Origin: Methanobrevibacter arboriphilus
Lineage (GTDB): Archaea; Methanobacteriota; Methanobacteria; Methanobacteriales; Methanobacteriaceae
NCBI RefSeq assembly: GCF_019669925.1
Contig: NZ_AP019779.1
Span: 2,087,292-2,151,291 of the forward strand
Direction: 5' to 3'
Length of the DNA stretch: 64,000 nucleotides
This document shows, piece after piece, positions 32,408 through 40,354 of the stretch; position 1 is the stretch's first letter, and the number at the start of each line of letters is the position of its first letter. A model generated the notes under the pieces. It searched no databases, had not been told where the DNA came from, and saw nothing but the letters and a program-made list of their open reading frames with translations. A program made the translations under genes and the position numbers.

Positions 32408-33883
32408 ATGAGGGATAGTCTGAATAACATTCAAATTAAACAGGATAAAAAAGATAAAACTTCAAATAGTTTTAAAACACCAATAATTGTGGGATTTGAT
32501 CCGGGATTAACAGTTGGCTTAGCTATATTAGATCTTAATGGTAATTTACTTTTTTTAGGTAGTTTTAAGGAGATAACTAAGTCTGAAATTATAAATATAA
32601 TAATGAAGTTTGGAAGAGCTATATTAATAGCTACTGATGTTGAAAATTCTCCAAAAGCTGTTAAAAAATTAGCTACTACTTTAAATTCAAAAATATTTGC
32701 TCCAAAAAATGATATTCCTGTATCATATAAAAATGAACTTGTAAATAACTTTTTAAAGAGTAGTGGTGATTTTTTACCAGAAAATACTGTAAATATGAGT
32801 AATGTGTCTGTGGATGCTCATAAGAGGGATTCACTTTCTGCAGCTATTTTGGCATATAAGAATTATGAAAATAAGCTAAATCAGCTTGAAAGGAAGTTTT
32901 TAGAAGCTAAAATTAATCTAAACTCAATCGATAAAGAGGATATTGTTAATGAGAATTATTATGAAATACTAAATCAGGCGAAATCTTTTTTAATAAATGA
33001 TAAACCTATAATTGAGTCTATTTCTAAAGCATTTGAAATATATGATCTTATTGATAATGAGGAAGATATAGATTCTAATGAAGAAGAATTAGCTGATTCT
33101 GAAGATAACATTATTGGTATTAAGGATTTAGAAGAAAAGTTATATAGTCTTAAAAATATTAATAAATCTCAAGAAAAACAAATTAAGAATCAGGATAATA
33201 TTATTAAAAAGCTTAAAAGTAAAAATAATTTATTAGCTAATGAGTTAACTGAGAAAGATAATAGGATATCTAAGATTGAGAAAGATTTAAAGATACTTAA
33301 ATTAAAAGAGTCTAAAGCTGTTTTAAAGGATAAAGAAGTAGCTTCTAAAATTAAACTTCTAAAGACAATTCAGTTAAAGTATAATGAGGAGAAAAAACTT
33401 AAAGAATCTCTTGAAAAGAAATTAAACAAAAGGCTTAAATTTGATGATTTTAATGAGTTATCTATGTTTACACCTATTAAGATAATTGATTCATTTACAA
33501 AGAATGGTTTGAAACAAGCTAATAATTTGTTTAAATTGAAAAGGGGAGATGTTTTGTATTTTTTATCTTCAAAGGGAGGAGGTTCACAAACAGCTAAATA
33601 TATTGTCGATATTGGTGTGAAAGCTATTATAACTAGTAAAGATAATGAAACAATGTCTCCACAGGCAAAAGAAGTGTTTGAAAAAAATGAAGTTCCTATT
33701 ATTAATGAAACTGATTTAGATATTAAATTCTTTGATGATTATGCAGTTGCTGATACAAATGCTTTAAATAGTGTGATTGATAAGTGGAAAAAAAGTTCAA
33801 AACAGAAGACTATTAAAAAAGCTCAAGATGATCTTTTAAATGTTATTAATGAATACAGAGTAGAAAGAAAACGAGATATTTGA
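32408..33883 (+). CDS. DUF460 (COG2433) RNase H/RuvC-fold protein with coiled coil
   Basis: Residues about 20-160 form an RNase H-like domain with IVGFDPGLTVGLAILD carrying the first conserved Asp and VDAHKRDSLSAAILAY near its end. Residues about 230-350 are a strongly charged coiled coil (Lys/Glu/Leu repeats). The C-terminal domain has FLSSKGGGSQTAKYIVD. The family is widespread in euryarchaea and its function is not known; a nuclease or a nucleic-acid binding role is likely. ATG 32408 is used; an in-frame TTG at 32396 has no ribosome site. Confidence 0.8.
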   Translation: MRDSLNNIQIKQDKKDKTSNSFKTPIIVGFDPGLTVGLAILDLNGNLLFLGSFKEITKSEIINIIMKFGRAILIATDVENSPKAVKKLATTLNSKIFAPKNDIPVSYKNELVNNFLKSSGDFLPENTVNMSNVSVDAHKRDSLSAAILAYKNYENKLNQLERKFLEAKINLNSIDKEDIVNENYYEILNQAKSFLINDKPIIESISKAFEIYDLIDNEEDIDSNEEELADSEDNIIGIKDLEEKLYSLKNINKSQEKQIKNQDNIIKKLKSKNNLLANELTEKDNRISKIEKDLKILKLKESKAVLKDKEVASKIKLLKTIQLKYNEEKKLKESLEKKLNKRLKFDDFNELSMFTPIKIIDSFTKNGLKQANNLFKLKRGDVLYFLSSKGGGSQTAKYIVDIGVKAIITSKDNETMSPQAKEVFEKNEVPIINETDLDIKFFDDYAVADTNALNSVIDKWKKSSKQKTIKKAQDDLLNVINEYRVERKRDI

Positions 33884-33911
33884 TTCTTATATATTTTAAT
33901 TTTTTTAAAGA

Positions 33912-34307
33912 TTAATAAATCCTTTCAATTCCATTCATTTTATCGAAGTCTTTATCAAAACTTATTATTTTTGTTATTCCTAATTCTTTCATAGATTCGA
34001 TGATTGTACTATCTGTAAACGATAAATCACCATTAAAATTTATGTAAGTTTCAATTATTTTATCATTGATATTAGGGATAGAATTTTCATTAAATATTGT
34101 ACAGGTATCTTTTAAATAGTTGTATACTTTTTTGCAAGTTTTTACATCTGATTTCATACCTATTAATGTTATTATTTCGTTTAAAACAGCTTGACAGATT
34201 ATTCTTTCTTCAATGGGTATCTCTTTTATTATTTCGCTTGCTCTTTCAAACCAGAAATCAGTTTTAATAAAAAATCCAATAAAAAAATTAGTATCTATGA
34301 ATATCAT
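33912..34307 (-). CDS. vapC: PIN-domain toxin, VapC-like
   Basis: The PIN fold is marked by acidic residues in MIFIDTNFF, VLNEI, LSFTDSTII and ISFDKDFDK, which bind metal for RNA cleavage. Such toxins cut tRNA, rRNA or mRNA and are blocked by a partner protein. Its ATG overlaps the stop of the upstream antitoxin gene as ATGA, the usual arrangement. Length 131 aa is normal. The C-terminus runs up to the DUF460 gene on the opposite strand. Confidence 0.88.
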   Translation of the reverse strand: MIFIDTNFFIGFFIKTDFWFERASEIIKEIPIEERIICQAVLNEIITLIGMKSDVKTCKKVYNYLKDTCTIFNENSIPNINDKIIETYINFNGDLSFTDSTIIESMKELGITKIISFDKDFDKMNGIERIY

Positions 34308-34552
34308 ATTTTTTTATCTCCTTTTTTATAGATATCATCTACTAATTTAACTGCATTTGTTTTTTCTTTTAGAGATATCATGCCTTTTACATCATCATCG
34401 GTTAATTTTTTTCTAAATTTTAGTTCTACTTTTCCATTTTCATCTGCGATCCATTCAATAACATGATCTTTTGTTAATCCTAATTTTTCTCTTATTTTTT
34501 TAGGTATTACGGTTTGAAATTTGTCATAAATATTTGTTTCAGCTTTTATCAT
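34304..34552 (-). CDS. vapB: AbrB/SpoVT-type antitoxin
   Basis: The N-terminal swapped-hairpin DNA-binding domain reads YDKFQTVIPKKIREKLGL, followed by a charged C-terminal tail that would wrap the toxin. It is the first gene of the toxin-antitoxin pair and should repress its own promoter; three TCTTAC copies lie just upstream. Length 82 aa is normal. Confidence 0.88.
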   Translation of the reverse strand: MIKAETNIYDKFQTVIPKKIREKLGLTKDHVIEWIADENGKVELKFRKKLTDDDVKGMISLKEKTNAVKLVDDIYKKGDKKI

Positions 34553-34593
34553 AATTAAACTACCTTATGTTTTTTATTATAATATTATATTTT

Positions 34594-34634
34594 TCTTACT
34601 ATTAGTATTTTCTTACGTTTATATCTTATCTTAC
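34594..34634 (-). promoter_or_regulatory. Three spaced TCTTAC copies upstream of vapB
   Basis: TCTTAC occurs at 34594, 34611 and 34629, spaced 17 and 18 bases, starting 42 bases before the vapB start. The even spacing suits cooperative binding of an AbrB-type antitoxin dimer to its own promoter. Confidence 0.4.
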
Positions 34635-34677
34635 GATATTTTTCTTTATGTATTAACAAATATTTAAATATTACTTC

Positions 34678-34815
34678 TTTTATAATTAGTATTAAAAATA
34701 GAAAAATTTATATAAAATTAATTATTATATATTATATTGTGTATAGGCTAGAGATTCAATAGGAATTTATTTTCTATTGAATTTCACTTCTTATATTATA
34801 ATTCTTTTTGCTTTT
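34678..34815 (+). repeat. Promoter/leader repeat, copy A
   Basis: About 135 bases, closely matching copy B at 35022. It contains the TATA-like TTTATATAAAATTAAT, then TAGAGATTCAATA and the near-complement TATTGAAT (34775). The two copies are 344 bases apart. Confidence 0.65.
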
Positions 34816-34973
34816 AATTAATATCTGATTTTTGTAATATATTCTTTTTAAGTAAAATAATATTTTTATCAGTTTTTTACCAGCTTTATCAGTTTTTATT
34901 TGGCTTTAATTGATTTTTTCTATATCCTAAGAGTTGATATATGAGACTAGTATGGTATATTAACCTATTTTTA

Positions 34974-35001
34974 CTCCTTATTTATAAATCAGAATAAGGA
35001 G
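34974..35001. repeat. Hairpin between the two promoter copies
   Basis: CTCCTTATT (34974-34982) and AATAAGGAG (34993-35001) are perfect inverted repeats with a 10-base loop. It could stop or slow transcription coming from copy A. Confidence 0.5.
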
Positions 35002-35021
35002 CTTTGTAATACTAATACTTT

Positions 35022-35153
35022 TTTTATAATTAGTATTAAAAATAGTAAAATTTATATAAAATTAATTACAATATTTTGTAATGTGTATGAGCTAGAGATT
35101 CAATATGGATTTATTTTCTATTGAATCTCACTTCTTATATTATTTTTTGCTTC
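35022..35153 (+). promoter_or_regulatory. Promoter/leader repeat, copy B, of the giant adhesin
   Basis: Same module as copy A. The TATA-like TTTATATAAAATTAA (35051-35065) would place the transcript start near 35080. The leader hairpin GAGATTCAATA/TATTGAATCTC is perfect here (35095-35105 with 35119-35129). The adhesin start is at 35406 after AGGAGTGAG. Confidence 0.55.
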
Positions 35154-35405
35154 TTTTTTTATTTTGTTTTTTGTTCTTGTTTTTGTGTTATTCTTGTTTT
35201 TCTTCTTTTTTTCTTTTTTAAACAGCTATTTCACTGTTTTTGCGGGGTGGCTATTGTTTTTTCACTTTTTTGTAGTAGTAAGCTTTTTATAGTAGTTTCT
35301 TTATATTTATTATAAAAAGTGCATAGTGAGTGTTCATTTAATAGTGAGTGTTTATTTATTGTTGTGCTTTTTTTGTTTATAATTTTATAGGAGTGAGAAT
35401 TATTT

Positions 35406-36275
35406 ATGTTTAAAAATAAGTTTTTTGTTTCGTTTGTGCTAGTACTAGCTTTTTTATTCTTGTTTAGTTTGTCTAGTGTTAGTGCAGATGAGTATTATTT
35501 TAATAGTAGTAATATTACAAATGAGAGTTTTCAGGGTGTTATTGATAATAGTACTCCTGATGAAGTGATTATTAATCTTGATGATGGTGACTATTCTTTG
35601 GGTCAGATTAATGTGACTCGTAATGCTACTATAAAAGGTAATAGTAGTAATGTTAAGATCAATGGGTCTGGTATTTTGTTTAATATCACATCATCTAATG
35701 TTAAGCTTATTAATTTAACTATCACTGGTTATACTAATGCTATTGTTGGTAATAGTAGTGATTTAACTGTTACAGGTAATAATATTAATACTACTGGTAT
35801 TAGTATTAATATTACTAGTTCTGGTGATAATTTAACGAATATAGTTATTAAGGATAATATTATTATTTCTGGTATAAGTAATACTGACTATGGTGCTGTT
35901 TTTGTTAATGCTAATGGTAAGGCTATTTCTTTTGTTTCTTTTATTAATAATAGTATACGTGGTAATGGTGCTAGTAATTCTAATGGTGTTCGTATTAATT
36001 CTAAGGGTATTAATAATTTGAATTTTGATGGAAATAACATCACAGGAACATACAATGGTGTTTATCTGTCTGCATACAGCAGCAACAACACCAATATAAC
36101 CTTCGCCAACAACAACATCACAGGAACATCAGGCAATGGTGTTTATCAGCAGCAACAATGGTGTGGTGTTTATCTGTATGCATACAGCAGCAACAACACC
36201 AATATAACCTTCGCCAACAACAACATCACAGGAACATATATGGTGTTTATCTGTATGCATACAGCACCAATATAA
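35406..36275 (+). CDS. Giant adhesin-like protein, 5' portion ending in the repeat array
   Basis: A signal peptide (residues 7-27, SLSSVSA) is followed by a parallel beta-helix type region rich in Asn, Thr and Ser (pectate-lyase/NosD-like repeats, VKLINLTITGYTNAIVG). From 36057 it enters a tandem repeat whose in-frame peptide is GVYLYAYSSNNTNITFANN. A unit of 77 bases shifts the frame and the reading stops at TAA 36273-36275. The remaining 900 codons are open in another frame from the same array, so this is one gene of about 3.5 kb that is out of frame as sequenced. AGGAGTGAG precedes ATG 35406. Exported cell-surface protein; ligand unknown. Confidence 0.8.
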   Translation: MFKNKFFVSFVLVLAFLFLFSLSSVSADEYYFNSSNITNESFQGVIDNSTPDEVIINLDDGDYSLGQINVTRNATIKGNSSNVKINGSGILFNITSSNVKLINLTITGYTNAIVGNSSDLTVTGNNINTTGISINITSSGDNLTNIVIKDNIIISGISNTDYGAVFVNANGKAISFVSFINNSIRGNGASNSNGVRINSKGINNLNFDGNNITGTYNGVYLSAYSSNNTNITFANNNITGTSGNGVYQQQQWCGVYLYAYSSNNTNITFANNNITGTYMVFICMHTAPI

Positions 36276-36635
36276 CCTTCGCCAACAACAACATCACAGG
36301 AACATGGTGTTTATCTGTATGCATACAGCAACAACAACACCAATATAACCTTCGCCAACAACAACATCACAGGAACAGGGGTGTTTATCTGTATGCATAC
36401 AGCAGCAACAACACCAATATAACCCGGTGTTTATCTAACATGGCAACAACAACAGGAACATACTACCAAGGTGTTTATCTGGAGGCATACAGCAGCAACA
36501 ACACCAATATAACCTTCGCCAACAACAACATCACAGGAACATACAATGGTGTTTATCTGTATGCAGACAGCAGCAACAACACCAATATAACCTTCGCCAA
36601 CAACAACATTACTGGAGTGGATTATGGTGTGTATG
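36057..36635 (+). repeat. Frame-shifting tandem repeat array in the adhesin
   Basis: The word GGTGTTTATC starts at 36057, 36138, 36165, 36242, 36306, 36380, 36426, 36470 and 36548, with the related GGTGTGTATG at 36626. Intervals are 81, 27, 77, 64, 74, 46, 44, 78 and 78 bases. Full units are 78 bases (26 codons); the others have indels. The array is richer in G and C and uses AAC, GCC and TTC codons, whereas the rest of the gene uses AAT, GCT and TTT. Confidence 0.9.
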
Positions 36636-38941
36636 TTTATTCTTATGGTGGTAATGTTGGTGGTGTTTTGTTTTTGAATAATACTGTTAATGTTACTGTT
36701 GGTAGTGGTTTTTATTTTGTTAATGGTGGTAGTGGTGCTATTAATGTGACTGATTTTATTATCAGGGGTAATAATATTTTTGCTACTAATGCTGGTTTGA
36801 ATTTCAGTGGTCTTAAGACTGGTTCATTGGTTAATGTTACTGTTGAGTATAATCGTATATTGGCTCCTGTTGGAGTGAACATCACTGGTTTTAATGATAA
36901 TAGTAGTTTTAATTATAATTGGTGGGGTGTTAATGATATAACTGACTTATTGTTAGGTGTTGATACGGTTAATCATTTTATTTTGAATGTTACTAATCTT
37001 ACTAGTTTAGATAATGTTAAATTTGGTGATAATGTTAGTTTTGCGTTTTTAGTACTGAATACTAGTATGAATAATGATGGTGTTGAGTATTTGCCTTATT
37101 TTGTGGTGAATGGTACTTATAACAATCAGACTTTTGTTGTTGATAATCTTAGTAATTTTACTGATGTTTGGAATGTGTCTAATGTTGGAGATAATGTTTT
37201 TGCTGCGACTTTGGATAGTCAAGATGTAGGTTTCACATTTTCTGCAGGTAAGTTGGATACTAATTCTACTATTAGTGTGGATGATGTTCATGTTGGTACT
37301 ATTGCTAGTATTAGTGGTCAGTTGGCTAATTATATTGGTAATGGTTCTGATTTGTTGAATGTTACTGTTGATGGTAACCTTTATGAAAATGTTGTTATTA
37401 ATAGTACTGGTGGTTGGAATTTAACTTATTTGACTAATCGTACAGGTAATATCACAGTAACTGTTGATTATCTTGGTAATGATAATTATACTGGTTTTAC
37501 TAATGTAACTAGTTTTACTGTGAGTTTGAATGATACTAATTCTAGTATTGTTAGTCCTGAAACTGTGAGTATTGGTGAGAATGTTACTATTTCTGGTCAG
37601 CTTGAGGGTTATGTTGGTAATGGCTCTGATATTTTAACTGTTACTGTTGATGGAAATGATTATAATGTTACCATTGGTAGTGATGGTGGTTGGAGTCTAG
37701 TTTATGCTACTAATCGTACAGGAAATATAACTGTTAGTGTTACTTATGCTGGTAATGATAATTACACAAGTTTTACTAATACTACAAGCTTTGAAGTGCT
37801 TAAAAATAGTACTAACAGTACTATATTGGTTCCTTCTGGTGTTCATGTTGGTGACACTGCGGTTATTACTGGTCAGTTGGCTAATTTTAGTGTGATTGGT
37901 TTTGTTAATGTTACTGTGGATGGTATATTGTATAGTGATGTTGTTGTGGATTCTGTTGGTGGTAATTGGACTGTTGAGCATTTAACTAATCATACAGGAA
38001 CATACACTGTTACTGTTGAGTACACTGAATCTGATACTGGTAATTTTACTGGTTTTATTAATAGTACAAGTTTTGATGTTAGTAAGTTGGATAGTAATTC
38101 TAGTATTGTTATTCCTGTTGATATTAAGGTTAATGAAACAGTTTTAATTTCTGGTGTTTTAACAGATGAGAATAATAATACAATATCTGGTGCTAATTTA
38201 GAAGTTATTATTGATGGTGAAACCTTTAATGTGACTACTGATTCTGTTGGTGTTTGGAGTTTAAATTATACTCCTGAACATTCTGGTGTCTTTAACCTAT
38301 CCCTCATTTATCAGGGTGATAGTCGGTATGATGGTTTTGTTGAAAATAAGGCTTTTAATGTTAGTAAGTTAGCTACTAATTCTAGTATTAATATTCCAAG
38401 TAATGTTAAAGTAGGAAAACCATTTACTGTTTCTGGTGTTTTGACTAGTGGTGGTAAACCATTGGCTAATACTACTATTAGTGTTATTGTTGATGGTAAA
38501 ACTTATAAAGTTACTACTAATAGTCTTGGTGTTTGGAAACTTTCCTATACTCCGAAAAAGGCTGGAAAATCTACTATTAAGGTTTCTTTTGCTGGTAATA
38601 ATGATTATCTTGGTTTTAATGTTAGTAAGACTTTTAAGGTAGTTGGGAAAGTTAAGATTAGTATTGTTAAGATTTCTAAGCTTGTTAAAGTAGGGAAGTA
38701 TAGAGGTTTTAATCTTTATAGTAAAGTTTACACTATTAAAAATGTGGGATCTGCTTTAGGTTCTAAGGATTATGTTAAGTATTTTAAGAATTGGTATTTG
38801 GAGAAATTGTCTAAGACTAGTAAAATTGTTAAGTATCAGTTTAGTGTTAAGTCTAGGGTTTTAAAGGTTCAAGTTAAGAATTTGGGTGTTGGAAAACAAG
38901 TTAAAATTAAAATACTAGTAACACACAGAAAAAGACTATAA
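36158..38941 (+). CDS. Giant adhesin-like protein, 3' portion with Ig-like domains
   Basis: Continuation of the adhesin in the frame displaced by one base; the coordinate given as start is only the first ATG in that frame, not a true start. After the array (to about 36626) come more beta-helix sequence and then about six Ig-like domains of near 95 residues, each with a core like ISGQLxxYVGNGSDxLxVTVDG and ending near NRTGNITVxVxYxGNDNYT. The last 100 residues form a lysine-rich domain without a membrane helix (from VKISIVKISKLVKVGKYRG), probably the wall-binding end. Such proteins attach methanogens to cells or surfaces. Confidence 0.8.
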   Translation: MVWCLSVCIQQQQHQYNLRQQQHHRNIYGVYLYAYSTNITFANNNITGTWCLSVCIQQQQHQYNLRQQQHHRNRGVYLYAYSSNNTNITRCLSNMATTTGTYYQGVYLEAYSSNNTNITFANNNITGTYNGVYLYADSSNNTNITFANNNITGVDYGVYVYSYGGNVGGVLFLNNTVNVTVGSGFYFVNGGSGAINVTDFIIRGNNIFATNAGLNFSGLKTGSLVNVTVEYNRILAPVGVNITGFNDNSSFNYNWWGVNDITDLLLGVDTVNHFILNVTNLTSLDNVKFGDNVSFAFLVLNTSMNNDGVEYLPYFVVNGTYNNQTFVVDNLSNFTDVWNVSNVGDNVFAATLDSQDVGFTFSAGKLDTNSTISVDDVHVGTIASISGQLANYIGNGSDLLNVTVDGNLYENVVINSTGGWNLTYLTNRTGNITVTVDYLGNDNYTGFTNVTSFTVSLNDTNSSIVSPETVSIGENVTISGQLEGYVGNGSDILTVTVDGNDYNVTIGSDGGWSLVYATNRTGNITVSVTYAGNDNYTSFTNTTSFEVLKNSTNSTILVPSGVHVGDTAVITGQLANFSVIGFVNVTVDGILYSDVVVDSVGGNWTVEHLTNHTGTYTVTVEYTESDTGNFTGFINSTSFDVSKLDSNSSIVIPVDIKVNETVLISGVLTDENNNTISGANLEVIIDGETFNVTTDSVGVWSLNYTPEHSGVFNLSLIYQGDSRYDGFVENKAFNVSKLATNSSINIPSNVKVGKPFTVSGVLTSGGKPLANTTISVIVDGKTYKVTTNSLGVWKLSYTPKKAGKSTIKVSFAGNNDYLGFNVSKTFKVVGKVKISIVKISKLVKVGKYRGFNLYSKVYTIKNVGSALGSKDYVKYFKNWYLEKLSKTSKIVKYQFSVKSRVLKVQVKNLGVGKQVKIKILVTHRKRL

Positions 38942-38965
38942 AATTGTAATTCTTTTTTTTTTTAT

Positions 38966-39048
38966 GGGGGGAAGGAGGAGTATGAAATTAATATAAAGTA
39001 TTTATTATCCCTAAACCTTTATTCCTTTTTCCCCCTTATTTTTTTGTT
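38966..39048 (+). terminator. Adhesin terminator region
   Basis: GGGGGGAAGGA (38966-38976) can pair with TCCTTTTTCCCCC (39023-39035), followed by a T-rich tract. It is the only G/C-rich run between the two genes. Confidence 0.45.
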
Positions 39049-39122
39049 GAATTAATATTTATTTAAATGAAACATTAGAGTATTTTTCAGGGTTATATTG
39101 TACAGGAATTGTTAAATTAAAT

Positions 39123-39227
39123 ATGGCTGATTATTCAAATAGTTCTCCATTAATGAAGTTAGCATTTAATATTATTAATAATGAAGTGGTTTGTTATCAA
39201 AGAGAACTTGCAGGAGCTAAAATCTAA
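39123..39227 (+). other. Short ORF of 34 codons, possible gene remnant
   Basis: An ATG-initiated frame with the peptide ADYSNSSPLMKLAFNIINNE and a stop at 39225; the same frame is open 24 codons further upstream without a start. No ribosome site. I do not recognise it; it may be the tail of a lost gene. Confidence 0.25.
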
Positions 39228-39248
39228 ATTGGGTTATAAAATAATATT

Positions 39249-40040
39249 TTATAAATATTTAGAAAATTTATTCACTAACTTTTTAGAAATAGAATTTTCA
39301 TAAAAATTGAATGTATAAACATTATAGGTATGATAACTATAGTAAACAGTATAAAAATCTTTATTTAATAATATGTATCCTATTTTATTATATTTTTTAA
39401 CAAAAGAACCTATAGGATAATAATATCCATACATATTTATTATTATTTTATTATCTCCATTAAAATATGCTTTATATTTTCCTTCGTTGAAAAAACTTCC
39501 TTTTAGGTTAACATTTTTAGAAGTCAATAATCTATATTTTTTACCACTTATTAATTTAGTTACATATCCATCAAATTTTTTAACTGATTTGCCATTGAGG
39601 TATTTAGTAGTCCAATAAGATTTATATTTTTTATAGGTATGCCCATATTTTTTATAAGTTTTATATAGTTTATTAGTGGAATATCCACCTATATATTCTT
39701 TGCCAGTAAATATTACCGTATGATTTATTGATGAGGGATTATATTCATTGTTTCCAGGAAACTGAATATTAACCTTATATTTCCCTTGTTTATTAATTTT
39801 GAATTTTTTAATTTTAATATTTTGTATTAGTTTATCAGAGTCACTGAATTTACTATTATTATCTTTATCATAATAAACCATATATTCTAAATTTCCTATT
39901 TTTTCAGAACTAGGATAATAACTCCATACACATATTTTAGAATCTTTTTTAGTATTATTTGTGTCACTGGCATTAATAGAATTTATACTTATCATTAAAA
40001 ACAATAAAATAAACCCTATAATTATTATTTTTTTATTCAT
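39249..40040 (-). CDS. Small secreted Tyr/Lys-rich protein
   Basis: A signal peptide (residues 4-24, ending SINAS) leads into a 240-residue domain rich in Tyr, Lys and Asn. Residues 75-110 (GKYKVNIQFPGNNEYNPSSINHTVIF) look like one Ig-like strand set as in the neighbouring adhesins. No catalytic motif or anchor is visible. ATG 40040 is preferred over the in-frame GTG at 40049, which is part of the likely ribosome site AAAGTGAT. Function unknown; probably cell-surface. Confidence 0.6.
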   Translation of the reverse strand: MNKKIIIIGFILLFLMISINSINASDTNNTKKDSKICVWSYYPSSEKIGNLEYMVYYDKDNNSKFSDSDKLIQNIKIKKFKINKQGKYKVNIQFPGNNEYNPSSINHTVIFTGKEYIGGYSTNKLYKTYKKYGHTYKKYKSYWTTKYLNGKSVKKFDGYVTKLISGKKYRLLTSKNVNLKGSFFNEGKYKAYFNGDNKIIINMYGYYYPIGSFVKKYNKIGYILLNKDFYTVYYSYHTYNVYTFNFYENSISKKLVNKFSKYL

Positions 40041-40354
40041 AATTATCACTTTACTCTTAATTAGTATAACTTTATTATTTATTAATATATTATCATTATT
40101 ATACTTTTATATCAACAAAAAATCATAATATGAGTAACAACTAATCTCAGACCAAGACATTTTCTTTTAAAGGATAACTATAACCTTATGCTAATAAATT
40201 TTTTATTATAGTTCATAAAATGAGAAAGATGATTATTATAATTAAAAGAACTAAAATAATAATTTAAGAAAAAGAAGATTTAAATAATACTTAAAAAATT
40301 TAAAGAGAGTTGAAAAATAATTTTAATTTTTACTCTCTTTTAACTTTTTTGTTT
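40041..40354. other. Gap between two minus-strand surface genes
   Basis: Holds the adhesin terminator hairpin near 40302 and otherwise AT-rich sequence that must include the promoter of the 39249 gene. Confidence 0.5.
40302..40340 (-). terminator. Terminator of the second adhesin-like gene
   Basis: AAAGAGAGT (40302-40310) and ACTCTCTTT (40332-40340) form a perfect 9-bp stem, 15 bases past the stop at 40355. Confidence 0.55.

Noticed and set aside
35121-35315. 64-residue hydrophobic protein in the adhesin leader
   Set aside because: T-rich sequence read as Phe/Leu/Cys; it starts inside the leader hairpin, has no ribosome site and no membrane-protein pattern.
36057-36635. CRISPR array
   Set aside because: Repeats are coding, of unequal length, and lack unique spacers of constant size; they encode beta-helix units of the adhesin.
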